Of a stretch of 64,000 bases of DNA, positions 1 through 9,048 are shown in pieces. Below the pieces are notes generated by a model. It made no database searches, was not told the origin of the DNA, and saw only the letters and a list, made by a program, of their open reading frames with translations. Source of the DNA: Rhizobium sophoriradicis (GTDB taxonomy: Bacteria > Pseudomonadota > Alphaproteobacteria > Rhizobiales > Rhizobiaceae); NCBI RefSeq assembly GCF_003939025.1, contig NZ_RQIH01000023.1, forward strand, positions 23,176 through 87,175. Direction: 5' to 3'. The first letter of the stretch is position 1. Every line of letters starts with the position of its first letter. The translations under genes and the position numbers were made by a program.

Positions 1-113
1 GGGGGCAAACCATACCTTCTTTGCCGGTTGCAGCGCACGTACGGTGGCCGCAGGGCAGTTTCGGCCCTAGTTCCTGAAGAACTTCGCCTCCATGAGGTGC
101 GCAGGAGGGCTCG

Positions 114-1658
114 ATGGCGTTCTTCGAAAGCATGCTGACGCTGCTCCTTGTGGCGATCGTCTTCCTGCAATTCTCCAGGAGATTCCGGATCCCCTATCCC
201 ACAATGCTCTCGCTCGCCGGCGTCATCGTCGCCGCCGTGCCCTGGGCACCCGAGATTGCAATCGATCCCGACCTTGCACTGGCGCTGCTGGTCGCGCCCG
301 TGCTTTTCGACGCCGCCTACGATCTGCCGCCGCGGACATTGCGCCGCAACTGGATGCCGCTCCTCTCGCTCGCCGCCATCGCCGTGGTGCTGACAGCTGC
401 CGCCGTCGCCGTCGTCGGGGTGACGATGGCCGGGCTGCCGATTGCCGCGGCTGTCGCGCTCGGCGCTATCGTCGCGCCGCCGGATGCGGCCGCCGCGACC
501 GCCATGCTCGACCGCTTCGCGCTGCCGCGCCAGACCTATGTCGTCCTGAAGGGCGAGAGCCTTCTCAACGATGCCGTGGCACTCCTGATCTTCAGCGCCG
601 CCGTCACCGCTGCCGCAAGCCCGACCTTCTTCACCGGCGCTCTGGCGGAACTGGCTCTGGCCGTGCCGGGCGGCCTCATCCTAGGTTATCTCCTCGGCCG
701 GCTCTACATGGTCGTCGGGTTGAAGCTCGCCGGCACTCTCGGCGGCACTCTGCTGGAGTTCGTCGCCACCTTCGGCACCTGGATCATCGCCGAGCGGCTG
801 CACCTGTCGGCGATTCTGGCGATCGTCGTATACGCGATGGTGATCGCCCGCTACATGCCGGAACGGCAGACGGCCCGCCACCGCATCCACTCCTACTCCG
901 TCTGGGAGGCTGCCGTCTTTCTGCTCAATGTGCTCGCCTTTCTGCTGATGGGCCTGCAGGCCCGGCAGATCGTGCTTGATCTTGATCCCGGCCGCCTGAA
1001 TTTCGCGATCACCTTCGCTGCCGCAGTCTTTGCCACCGTCATCGCGGTGCGCCTGGCCTGGGTGCTCTTCTATAACCGGGCGATCAATTTTCTCGCGGCG
1101 CGCGGACGCGCGAAACAGGCGGCCCCGACGTTCGCGACCAGCCTGCTTGCCGGCTGGTGCGGCATGCGCGGCCTCGTCACACTGGCGACCGCCCTCGCCC
1201 TGCCTATCGATTTTCCCGATCGCGACATCATCCTGCTCAGCGCGCTCGCCGTCGTCCTCGGCACCCTGATTGTTCAGGGTCTGACGCTCGGATCGCTGAT
1301 CCGTTTCCTTAATTTCGAACCGGATACGTCTCTTGACCGCGATCTCGCCAGAGCCCGCGTGGCGTTGATTGATGCAGCACTTGCCGAGCTTGCTGGCGGC
1401 GAGGACGAATCCACCCGCATCCTGCGTGACGTCTACACCTCGGAGCGCAAGATCGCCGCGGATGGGAAACATCCACGCGAGGTCAGCAAGCTCGACAAAC
1501 AGCGCCGCAACGTAATCGTCGCAAAACGCGCCAAGCTTGCGGCGATGCGCCGCGCCGGCGAGATCGACGACGATGTCTTTCACATGCTTGAACAGGAGCT
1601 TGACTGGGCCGAACTCGGCGCGCTGCCGCCCGGCAGGGACGAGATCGTCGAGAGCTGA
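114..1658 (+). CDS. CPA1-family Na+(K+)/H+ antiporter
   Basis: An inner-membrane antiporter of the CPA1 (NhaP/NHE-like) family that exchanges monovalent cations for protons, for pH and salt homeostasis. The 514-residue product has about a dozen hydrophobic segments between residues 5 and 400. Two family motifs are visible: APPDAAAATAM near residue 123, and GESLLNDAVAL near residue 145, whose Asn-Asp pair is the ion-binding site in relatives. A charged cytoplasmic tail of about 105 residues follows. The ATG at 114 has GGAGGG four bases upstream, which fixes the start. It stands alone; the next operon begins about 260 bp later. Ion specificity cannot be read from sequence. Confidence 0.93.
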   Translation: MAFFESMLTLLLVAIVFLQFSRRFRIPYPTMLSLAGVIVAAVPWAPEIAIDPDLALALLVAPVLFDAAYDLPPRTLRRNWMPLLSLAAIAVVLTAAAVAVVGVTMAGLPIAAAVALGAIVAPPDAAAATAMLDRFALPRQTYVVLKGESLLNDAVALLIFSAAVTAAASPTFFTGALAELALAVPGGLILGYLLGRLYMVVGLKLAGTLGGTLLEFVATFGTWIIAERLHLSAILAIVVYAMVIARYMPERQTARHRIHSYSVWEAAVFLLNVLAFLLMGLQARQIVLDLDPGRLNFAITFAAAVFATVIAVRLAWVLFYNRAINFLAARGRAKQAAPTFATSLLAGWCGMRGLVTLATALALPIDFPDRDIILLSALAVVLGTLIVQGLTLGSLIRFLNFEPDTSLDRDLARARVALIDAALAELAGGEDESTRILRDVYTSERKIAADGKHPREVSKLDKQRRNVIVAKRAKLAAMRRAGEIDDDVFHMLEQELDWAELGALPPGRDEIVES

Positions 1659-1706
1659 CACTGCCTATGAAGCTTTTATGGATTCAAAAACGCAGCCAAT
1701 TGGCAT

Positions 1707-1736
1707 TTGCAATTTTTCGCCCCTGCCGCTTATAGT
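1707..1736 (+). promoter_or_regulatory. Candidate sigma-70-type promoter of the RND efflux operon
   Basis: TTGCAA at 1707-1712 and TATAGT at 1731-1736 are separated by 18 bp and lie about 180 bp before the membrane-fusion gene, downstream of the antiporter stop. This is a plausible -35/-10 pair by inspection only. Confidence 0.3.
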
Positions 1737-1817
1737 CCGCTTCCAAAGGGTTACGATTTTTCTCATCTGCATTGCCTGCCGGCCTTCCTTGCGAGGGGAT
1801 CAAACGCCGGAGAATTC

Positions 1818-1835
1818 CGGGGGCGTACGCCCCCG
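1818..1835. repeat. 18-bp perfect palindrome in the leader of the efflux operon
   Basis: CGGGGGCGTACGCCCCCG is self-complementary with no spacer. It lies 80 bp before the membrane-fusion gene and downstream of the candidate promoter, so it could be an operator for an unlinked repressor or an mRNA hairpin. No regulator gene adjoins it. Confidence 0.4.
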
Positions 1836-1915
1836 TTCAAGCAGCAAGACATGAACAGCATCACTTCATCTTAGGTTTGGCGGCAATAAACGGCCGCCGA
1901 GATTGGAGGACCGGC

Positions 1916-3091
1916 ATGACTTTCGCGCTTCGACAGATGATGCTGTTTGGCAGCATGGCCGTGCTCATGCCGCTAGCGGCGCTTGCCCAAAACGCCCCAC
2001 CGGCCCCACCCGTCACCGTTGCCAAGCCGGTCGTTCGCGACGTTGTCGACAGCGACGAGTTCATCGGCCGCTTCCAACCGGTCGACGAAGTCTCCGTTCG
2101 CTCGCGCGTCGGCGGTTACCTGCAGGAAATCCATTTCCAGGACGGCGCGCTGGTCAAGCAGGGCGACTTGCTCTTCGTCATCGACCAGAGACCGTTCATA
2201 ACGGCGCTCAACCAGGCAAAGGCGACGCTTGAGGCCTCCCAATCCACCCTGGTCTTTGCCGATGCGCAGTACAAGCGTGCGCAGTCGCTTGCCTCGAGCG
2301 GCAGTCAGTCGGCCCAGACGCTGGACGATCGCCGCCGCGAATTCGATTCGGCCGAGGCCAATGTCCGCGGCGCCCAGGCCGCAGCCGACCGTGCGTCGCT
2401 CGACATGGAATATACGGAAATCAAGGCGCCGCTGAGCGGCCGCATCGACCGCCGGCTGATTTCGGCCGGCAATCTCGTGCAGACCGACCAGACCGTGCTG
2501 ACGACGATCGTTTCTCTCGACCCGATCGATTTCTATTTCGACGTCGATGAGCGCCGCCTGCTGAATTTTGCCGACACGGCCCGCAAACTGGGCAAGGATC
2601 TCCAGCAGGGCGGCGGCGGACTGGATGTGTCCGTCACGATATCGGATCCCAATGCCAAACCGTTCAAGGGAAAGCTCGATTTCGCCGAAAACCGGGTCGA
2701 CAACCAGAGTGGCACGATTCGCCTGCGGGCCCGTTTCCCCAACCCTGATCTTGTCCTGCAGCCCGGCCTCTTCGGCCGCATACAGGTGGAAGCCTCCAAC
2801 ACCTACCAGGCCGTTCTTGTCCCCGACGAGGCAATCGGCTCGGATCAGAACGAGCGCGTCGTCTATGTCGTCGCCGACGACGGTACGGTTTCGAGCAAAC
2901 CCGTGAGGCCTGGACCGCGGCTCTACGGCTACCGTGTGATACGCGAGGGTCTCGACGGCACCGAGATGATCATCGTCAACGGAGTCATCCGCGCCCGTCC
3001 CGGCTCGAAGATCACGCCTCAGATGACCGAACTGCCGAAGGAGCGGCAGGACACGGCGCCCGAAACCGCTGGCGCGGAGAGCGGACAATGA
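1916..3091 (+). CDS. RND efflux periplasmic adaptor (membrane fusion protein)
   Basis: AcrA/MexA-type adaptor linking an inner-membrane RND pump to an outer-membrane channel. The 391-residue product starts with a signal peptide (hydrophobic core at residues 8-23, cleavage likely after LAALAQ). A lipoyl/barrel-sandwich half motif follows (VSVRSRVGGYLQEIHF), then an alpha-helical hairpin around residues 100-160 and the second lipoyl half (YTEIKAPLSGRIDRRLIS). The ATG at 1916 was chosen over an in-frame start at 1772 because GGAGGA lies five bases upstream and the protein then begins with a proper signal peptide. It overlaps the pump gene by 4 bp (ATGA), so the two are translationally coupled. 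No outer-membrane factor gene is adjacent. Confidence 0.93.
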   Translation: MTFALRQMMLFGSMAVLMPLAALAQNAPPAPPVTVAKPVVRDVVDSDEFIGRFQPVDEVSVRSRVGGYLQEIHFQDGALVKQGDLLFVIDQRPFITALNQAKATLEASQSTLVFADAQYKRAQSLASSGSQSAQTLDDRRREFDSAEANVRGAQAAADRASLDMEYTEIKAPLSGRIDRRLISAGNLVQTDQTVLTTIVSLDPIDFYFDVDERRLLNFADTARKLGKDLQQGGGGLDVSVTISDPNAKPFKGKLDFAENRVDNQSGTIRLRARFPNPDLVLQPGLFGRIQVEASNTYQAVLVPDEAIGSDQNERVVYVVADDGTVSSKPVRPGPRLYGYRVIREGLDGTEMIIVNGVIRARPGSKITPQMTELPKERQDTAPETAGAESGQ

Positions 3092-6000
3092 GATTCGCTC
3101 ATTTTTTCGTGGACCGGCCGATCTTTGCGGCCGTGATTTCCATCGTTCTTCTCGTCGTCGGCGGCATCGCCTATACACAGCTGCCGGTATCGCAATATCC
3201 GGAGATCGCGCCGCCGACCATCGTCGTGCGCACCTCCTATCCGGGCGCCGATCCGCAGACGATCGCCGATACGGTTTCGACACCGCTCGAACAGCAGATC
3301 AACGGCGTCGAAGACATGCTCTACATGTCTTCTTACTCCAGCGCCGACGGCGCCATGTCGCTGACGATCACCTTCAAGCTCGGCACGGATCTCGACAAGG
3401 TCCAGGTGCTTGTCCAGAACCGCGTCTCCATCGCCCTGCCCCGTCTTCCCGAGGAAGTCCAGCGGCTTGGCGTGACAACCGACAAGAGTTCGCCGGATCT
3501 GATGATGGTCGTACACCTGTTGTCGCCGACCCATCGTTATGACCAGCTTTACGTCTCGAACTACGCCCGCAACCGCATCCGCGACGTTCTCGTTCGCCTC
3601 GATGGCGTCGGCGACGTGCAGCTTTTCGGCGAGCGCCAGTATTCGATGCGAATCTGGCTGGACCCGGAAAAGCTGTCTGCCTACGGCATGACATCCGATG
3701 ACGTCGTCGCCGCCCTCAGAGACCAGAACGTCCAGGTGTCGGGCGGCAAGATCGGCGCGCCGCCGGTCACCGGCAAGAACGCGTTTGAATACACGGTGCG
3801 GACGGACGGACGTTTCTCCGACGTGCGCGAGTTCCGCTATGTCATTGTGAAATCGACGGAGAGCGGCCGGCTCGTGCAATTGCAGGACGTAGCGCGCATC
3901 GAGCTCGGCGCACAGGACTACGTCACCAACAGCTATCTCAATAACGACCCTGCGGTCGCACTCGGCATCTTCGCCCGACCGGGGACCAATGCCCTCGACA
4001 CCGCTCATCAGGTCCAGGCGATCATGAAGGACCTGTCGCAGAATTTCCCGCAGGGCCTGGAATATCGCATCGTCTACGACACCACCGAATTCATCTCGGA
4101 TTCGATCTCCGAAGTTTATCGAACCATCGCCGAGGCGGCGATCCTGGTGGCGATCGTCGTTCTCGTCTTCCTGCAATCCTGGCGCACCGCGATCATTCCG
4201 ATCATTGCCATCCCGGTCTCGCTGATCGGCACCTTCGCCGTCCTGCTGGCGTTCGGCTTCTCACTCAACATGCTCACCTTGTTCGGCCTGGTGTTGGCAA
4301 TCGGCATCGTCGTCGACGACGCGATCGTCGTGGTGGAAAACGTCGAGCGCAATCTCGCCCGCGGCATGACGCCGAAACAAGCTTCCCATGTCACGATGGA
4401 CGAGGTCGGAACCGCGGTCGTCGCCATCTCGCTGGTGTTGATCGCCGTCTTCGTGCCGACAGCCTTCATTCCAGGCATCTCCGGACAGTTCTACCGGCAG
4501 TTCGCGGTCACCATCGCCGTCACGACCGCGATATCAGCCTTGAACTCGCTGACGCTTTCGCCCGCCCTGGCAGCCATATTGCTCAAGCCCCATGACCACG
4601 AGACCAGGCGCGTCAACGTGGCCACACGCCTGGGCCGCAGCCTTGCAAATGGCTTCAATCGCGGATTTGACCGGATGAGTTCCGGCTATTCCTGGACCGT
4701 TCGGCATCTGGTCAGCAGTTGGGTCGGCTTGAGCGCCGCAATGGTCGCCTTCGTTTGCCTGCTGGGAGCAACCTGGTACATGGGCACGCGCGTTCCCTCG
4801 GGCTTCATCCCGACCATGGACCAAGGTTACGCGATCATCGTCATACAGCTTCCTGACGGCGCCTCGCTCGCGCGTACCGACGCCGTCGTCAAGCAGGTGG
4901 GTGATATCGCCCGTACCGTGCCGGGTGTCGGCAATGCCGTGCAATTTGCCGGCTTCAGCGGGGCGACGTTCACCAACGCCTCGAATGCCGGCGTCGTCTT
5001 CGTCCCGTTCAAATCCTTTGCCGAACGCGAAGAAGGCGGAGACAACGCCAACAAGATCATCGGCGAGCTTTTCGGCAAGCTGCAAAGCATCCAGGAAGCC
5101 TTCATCATCGCCATACCGCCGCCGTCCGTGCGCGGTGTCGGCAATTCCGGCGGCTTCAAGATGCAGATTTCCGATCTTGAAAACGCGGATATGACGCGGG
5201 TGCTCGCCCTCGCCCGCCAGATGATGGGTGCGGCGGCGACGACGGAGGGGCTGACCGGCGTCTTTACGACATTTTCCGATGCAAGTCCGCAATATTTCCT
5301 GGCGATCGACCGCGACAAGGCGCGCTTCCTCAATGTGCCGATCCCCAATATCTTCAATGCGCTTTCGATCAACCTAGGCGTCGCTTATGTCAACGATTTC
5401 AATGCGTTCGGCCGTGTCTACCAGGTGCGCGCCCAGGCCGACCGGCAGTACCGCATGGATAGGGAAGATATCCTCGCCCTGAAGGTTCGATCGGCGACCG
5501 GCGCGCTGGTCCCGCTTGGAACCTTGATGGATATTCAGGACGCCAGCGGCCCGGCGCTCGTCCAACGCTACAATATGTATGTCTCGGTGCCGCTTCAGGG
5601 TAATCCGACGCCAGGCACATCGACGGGCGACGCCATCAAGAAGATGGAAGCGCTGGCGGCGCAAATCCTGCCGCAGGGAACGACGTTCGAATGGACGGAA
5701 CTCGCCTATCAGGAAACCCATACCGGCAACACCGCCATCTACATCTTCGCCCTGTCGGTGATCTTCGTCTTCCTGGCGCTGGCGGCGCAATATGAAAGCT
5801 GGGTCCTGCCGCTCGCGATCATCCTCATCGTACCGCTCGCGGTGCTGGCGGCGCTGATCGGGGTTTCGCTCCGAGGTATGGACAACAATGTCCTGACGCA
5901 GATCGGCCTGATCGTTCTGATCGGCCTTGCGGCCAAGAACGCCATTCTGATCGTCGAGTTCGCGAGACAAGCGGAAGAGGAAGGCAAGTCGCCGGTAGAG

Positions 6001-6273
6001 GCGGCCATCGAGGCTAGCCATCTCCGCTTGCGCCCGATCCTGATGACGGCATTCGCCTTCATCTTCGGTGTTCTGCCGCTTGTCATCGCCACCGGCCCCG
6101 GCGCCGAAATGCGTCAATCGCTCGGCACCGCGGTCTTCTCGGGCATGCTGGGCGTGACGATCTTCGGTCTGTTCCTGACGCCGGTTTTCTACGTCGTGCT
6201 GCGCGGCCGGCGTCGCAACCGTTCGGTCGAAAGGCCAGTCGAGGCCGTTCCGACCGAAAGGGAGACGGTCTGA
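3088..6273 (+). CDS. RND multidrug efflux pump, HAE-1 family
   Basis: AcrB/MexB-type proton-driven efflux transporter, 1061 residues, the normal length for the family. An N-terminal transmembrane helix (about residues 10-30) is followed by a large periplasmic loop, a block of membrane helices from about residue 340, a second periplasmic loop and a C-terminal helix block. The proton-relay acidic pair is present in TM4 (GIVVDDAIVVVENVERN), as is the matching lysine in TM10 (GLAAKNAILIVEFA). Export substrates are probably hydrophobic drugs, dyes or plant phenolics, as in related rhizobial pumps (inference). It must borrow a TolC-like channel encoded elsewhere. Confidence 0.95.
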   Translation: MRFAHFFVDRPIFAAVISIVLLVVGGIAYTQLPVSQYPEIAPPTIVVRTSYPGADPQTIADTVSTPLEQQINGVEDMLYMSSYSSADGAMSLTITFKLGTDLDKVQVLVQNRVSIALPRLPEEVQRLGVTTDKSSPDLMMVVHLLSPTHRYDQLYVSNYARNRIRDVLVRLDGVGDVQLFGERQYSMRIWLDPEKLSAYGMTSDDVVAALRDQNVQVSGGKIGAPPVTGKNAFEYTVRTDGRFSDVREFRYVIVKSTESGRLVQLQDVARIELGAQDYVTNSYLNNDPAVALGIFARPGTNALDTAHQVQAIMKDLSQNFPQGLEYRIVYDTTEFISDSISEVYRTIAEAAILVAIVVLVFLQSWRTAIIPIIAIPVSLIGTFAVLLAFGFSLNMLTLFGLVLAIGIVVDDAIVVVENVERNLARGMTPKQASHVTMDEVGTAVVAISLVLIAVFVPTAFIPGISGQFYRQFAVTIAVTTAISALNSLTLSPALAAILLKPHDHETRRVNVATRLGRSLANGFNRGFDRMSSGYSWTVRHLVSSWVGLSAAMVAFVCLLGATWYMGTRVPSGFIPTMDQGYAIIVIQLPDGASLARTDAVVKQVGDIARTVPGVGNAVQFAGFSGATFTNASNAGVVFVPFKSFAEREEGGDNANKIIGELFGKLQSIQEAFIIAIPPPSVRGVGNSGGFKMQISDLENADMTRVLALARQMMGAAATTEGLTGVFTTFSDASPQYFLAIDRDKARFLNVPIPNIFNALSINLGVAYVNDFNAFGRVYQVRAQADRQYRMDREDILALKVRSATGALVPLGTLMDIQDASGPALVQRYNMYVSVPLQGNPTPGTSTGDAIKKMEALAAQILPQGTTFEWTELAYQETHTGNTAIYIFALSVIFVFLALAAQYESWVLPLAIILIVPLAVLAALIGVSLRGMDNNVLTQIGLIVLIGLAAKNAILIVEFARQAEEEGKSPVEAAIEASHLRLRPILMTAFAFIFGVLPLVIATGPGAEMRQSLGTAVFSGMLGVTIFGLFLTPVFYVVLRGRRRNRSVERPVEAVPTERETV

Positions 6274-6309
6274 TCGGCGTGATGGCGGAGCCTTCCCGGT
6301 GGCGTGATG

Positions 6310-7089
6310 TCAGGTGGAAAACAGATGCACTTGGCCCTGCCACAGGCGGGCAACGGTCAGCCTGCCGCTGCGAAAGGCGCGTGTGTCGAGATTGAGCCGT
6401 CTCGCGCGAATCTCCGGCTCGTCATTCGGCGTATGACCGTGGACGACGAGCTTCGGCAGCGGGATCCTGCTGTCGAGAAAACGGTGGCGGATGAGGACCA
6501 GATCCTCGTCGGTCTGCGCCTCGAGCGGCTGCGCCGGATCAATGCCGGCATGGACGAACAATACGCTCGGCGTGTCCAGCATGATCGGCATAGCCCGCAT
6601 GAAATCGATATGCGTGTGCGGCAGCGAATGACGGAGGAAGGCGTCGAGCTGTGCGCCGGAGGGGAAGACCAGCGGCAGATGCTCCGGATCGAGCCCATAG
6701 GATTTCAGCGAGTGCGCCGCCCCGATCCGCATCCAGTCGTCATAGGAAAGCCAGCCGTCGATATAGTCGAGCATTGCGATCTCGTGGTTGCCTGCAAGGC
6801 AGATCCGATCGAAACCCTCCGGCGCCGGCTCCATGAGGTGAGCGATGACCTGTGCCGATTCCGGGCCGCGGTCGATATAGTCGCCGAGCGTCACGATCAG
6901 CTTGCGCCCCGGCAGCCGTGCCGCATCGCTTAAGATTGCCTGTTCTGCCTTGACGAGCAGATCGCGCCGGCCGTGAATGTCGCCAATGGCATAGGTTGGG
7001 ATATCGGCAATATCCAGCGTCAGACGCGGTCTCGGCTGGCGTGCCATTTTCGAAACCTCGCTGCGGCGAGCAAGAGAGTCGCTCATCAT
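6310..7089 (-). CDS. PPP-family metallophosphatase (serine/threonine phosphatase-like)
   Basis: Calcineurin-like metallophosphoesterase of the PPP type. The metal-binding signature is complete: GDIHG, then GDYIDRGPES, then GNHE, with later histidines (HGHTPND) near residue 210. Relatives dephosphorylate proteins or dinucleoside polyphosphates; the substrate here is unknown. ATG codons at 7089 and 7086 are the likely starts (259 or 258 aa); the next upstream in-frame candidate is only a TTG. It is a single gene, convergent with the efflux pump. Confidence 0.88.
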   Translation of the reverse strand: MMSDSLARRSEVSKMARQPRPRLTLDIADIPTYAIGDIHGRRDLLVKAEQAILSDAARLPGRKLIVTLGDYIDRGPESAQVIAHLMEPAPEGFDRICLAGNHEIAMLDYIDGWLSYDDWMRIGAAHSLKSYGLDPEHLPLVFPSGAQLDAFLRHSLPHTHIDFMRAMPIMLDTPSVLFVHAGIDPAQPLEAQTDEDLVLIRHRFLDSRIPLPKLVVHGHTPNDEPEIRARRLNLDTRAFRSGRLTVARLWQGQVHLFST

Positions 7090-7170
7090 GTTTCTCAATC
7101 AAGGAAGCCCGGTTAACCATAAGTAGCGTGGAGGGCGAGGCGATCAAGTTGGTGAGAAAATTCGAAGCGT

Positions 7171-7191
7171 CGGTTTTTTCTAGAAAAACCG
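7171..7191. promoter_or_regulatory. Inverted repeat upstream of the acyl-CoA dehydrogenase-like gene
   Basis: Perfect 8-bp arms CGGTTTTT and AAAAACCG flank a 5-bp spacer TCTAG. The site lies 60 bp before the start at 7252 and 80 bp before the divergent phosphatase start. It could be an operator or, since the arms end in T/A runs, a weak bidirectional terminator. Confidence 0.35.
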
Positions 7192-7251
7192 TTCTTATCA
7201 TCCGGAGCGAAATCCCTCACTCCTGTTATCCCTCAGAGGAAAGAGTGATCG

Positions 7252-8376
7252 ATGGGAACCGTATCGCAGTTTCATCACCGCCTGAGACCGCCAGCGCAGC
7301 GCATCGAAAGCGAGGAGGCGGCAATATCCACGGCCCGTGACCTCGCCGCCGCATTCCGGCGCGAGTCGAGCGAACGGGATATCAACCGCATTCTGCCGTT
7401 TGCCGAGCTCGACGCCCTGTCGATATCAGGACTGACCGCAATCACTGTTCCGCCCGACCATGAAGGGCTCGACGTGCCGAACGCCCTGCTGGCAGAAATC
7501 GTTGCGATCGTTGCAGAGGCCGATGCCTCGATCGGCGAGACCCTAGAAAATCATTTTTCCACGCTGGAAACACTCCGCGTTCAGACCGCCGAAGATCTGA
7601 AGGCATCACTCTTTGCCCGTGTGCTGCTCGGCGACCGCTTCGCGGCGGCCACGTTCGTTGACGGATCCGAACTGGTCGGCGAAGGCCTTGGCTATCGCCT
7701 GAGCGGCCGCACTCGGCAGGCGGCCGGAATTCTCTATGCCGACTGGATTGTCGCTGCGCACACACTTGCGCCCAACCGCCCGGTGACGCTGTACCTCACC
7801 CGTAGCGACGACGACCTGCAGGTGATCGATGATTGGGACGGCTTCGGCCAGCGTACCAATGGGTCGGCAACGGCGATCGCCGGCGCACTCCATGTTAATG
7901 CCGATGCCATCGCGCCGGCGCCTTCGTTTCGATATTCGACCGGCGTCTCGCTTGGCCTTTTGCTCAAGGCCGGGGTAAGCCTCGGTATCGCGCGCGCCGC
8001 CTGGGCCGACCTGATGACAGCGGTCGGCGATCACGCCGCCGTCCTCGCTCACATCGGCAAACACGCCGTCAGCATCGAAGCGACGGCGGCGGCCTTGGAA
8101 CGGGCTGGCCGAAAACTCGACTTTGCCCAGGTCAATCCCGTGGAGGCGGCGATGGCGGATGCGCATTTTTCCGCTTCGGCGGCCGCGATCATAGCCGGCG
8201 AAGCGGCGCTCAGCACCGCCAACGCGCTGTTCGAACTCGCAGGCCAGGCATCGGCCGCCATCGGGCTCAATCTCGATCGCCATTGGCGCAACGCCCGCAT
8301 TCACGGCTTGTCGCTGCCGCTGGACCGATTGCTGCGTAGCGCAGGCGAATATGTGTCGCAGAAGATCGAAACCTGA
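7252..8376 (+). CDS. Acyl-CoA dehydrogenase-fold oxidoreductase, SfnB-like
   Basis: 374-residue flavoprotein of the acyl-CoA dehydrogenase superfamily. The layout is an N-terminal helical domain (residues 25-120), a middle beta domain (about 125-220) and a C-terminal helical bundle with typical SLGIARAAW and NALFELAGQASA segments. It most resembles the SfnB/DszC-like branch, which acts on sulfone or organosulfur compounds with reduced flavin rather than on acyl-CoA; this assignment is by overall pattern. The ATG at 7252 is preceded by GAGGAAA. No sulfonate transporter lies beside it; the convergent neighbour is an Rrf2 regulator. A plain acyl-CoA dehydrogenase is the alternative. Confidence 0.72.
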   Translation: MGTVSQFHHRLRPPAQRIESEEAAISTARDLAAAFRRESSERDINRILPFAELDALSISGLTAITVPPDHEGLDVPNALLAEIVAIVAEADASIGETLENHFSTLETLRVQTAEDLKASLFARVLLGDRFAAATFVDGSELVGEGLGYRLSGRTRQAAGILYADWIVAAHTLAPNRPVTLYLTRSDDDLQVIDDWDGFGQRTNGSATAIAGALHVNADAIAPAPSFRYSTGVSLGLLLKAGVSLGIARAAWADLMTAVGDHAAVLAHIGKHAVSIEATAAALERAGRKLDFAQVNPVEAAMADAHFSASAAAIIAGEAALSTANALFELAGQASAAIGLNLDRHWRNARIHGLSLPLDRLLRSAGEYVSQKIET

Positions 8377-8431
8377 ACGATTGCAGCAGAGCGCCGCCGT
8401 TGTGCGGGGACGATATGAAAGGGAAGAGATC

Positions 8432-8896
8432 TCAGCTGGCGGCAGAGATCGGTAATTCCTCCGTCGCGCCCTCGACCTGTCCGCCCGCCGCAACGAATTG
8501 TTCGAGGGTCATATTGTCGAGAATGGCGGCGATCGCGTCCCGAACATCGGTCATCGAACGCCGCACCTGACAGGTTTCCGGATCGGCGCAGTCGTCGCAG
8601 GCCTCATAGGCCGTACGGCTGGCGCAGCGGATCGGCGCCAAGGGCCCGTCGAGCGTGCGGATGACATGGCCGATGCGGATTTCGGAGGCCGGCCGCGAGA
8701 GGGAATAACCGCCGCCGGGCCCCTTTTTCGAACGCAGAATGCCGACATTGCGCAGTTCCAAGAGGATCGTATCGAGGAATTTCTTCGGGATATTGTTGCG
8801 GGCGGCAACGTCATTGATGAAGGCGGTCTCGCCCGGCGGCAGCCGCGCCAGATCGACCAGCGCCTTCAGGCCATATTTTCCCTTTTTCGTCAGCAT
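8432..8896 (-). CDS. Rrf2-family transcriptional regulator
   Basis: 154-residue winged-helix DNA-binding protein of the Rrf2 family (IscR, NsrR, CymR, RirA). The N-terminal helix-turn-helix (KKGKYGLKALVDLARL, then NNIPKKFLDTILLELRNVGILRSKKG) and the GGGY wing are clear. Between residues 90 and 115 there are four cysteines (IRC, YEACDDC, ETC), so an Fe-S cluster or thiol switch is possible. The start at ATG 8896 matches the family N-terminus (MLTKKGKYGLKAL); the longer in-frame extension to 8947 has no family similarity. A palindrome sits about 85 bp upstream. Targets are unknown. Confidence 0.9.
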   Translation of the reverse strand: MLTKKGKYGLKALVDLARLPPGETAFINDVAARNNIPKKFLDTILLELRNVGILRSKKGPGGGYSLSRPASEIRIGHVIRTLDGPLAPIRCASRTAYEACDDCADPETCQVRRSMTDVRDAIAAILDNMTLEQFVAAGGQVEGATEELPISAAS

Positions 8897-8979
8897 TTGT
8901 CTTTGCCCTGTCGAAAACGCAGTATTCACCCCGCCAATAGCAGGCAAATAGCGTCGAAAGCGTGAAGATACAACAAAAT

Positions 8980-8996
8980 AGCTATTATTTATAGCT
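8980..8996. promoter_or_regulatory. AT-rich inverted repeat upstream of the Rrf2 gene
   Basis: Arms AGCTAT and ATAGCT surround a 5-bp spacer in an AT-rich stretch 85-100 bp before the Rrf2 start. A candidate autoregulatory operator, based only on symmetry and position. Confidence 0.3.
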
Positions 8997-9048
8997 TATC
9001 TCGGCAACGTCCACAGAAGGCGCCGCCAATCTTCGGCCTGATGATCCG

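Noticed and set aside
92..979. Arginine-rich 295-codon open frame
   Set aside because: Overlaps the antiporter gene in another frame, with composition typical of a GC-rich shadow frame and no family pattern.
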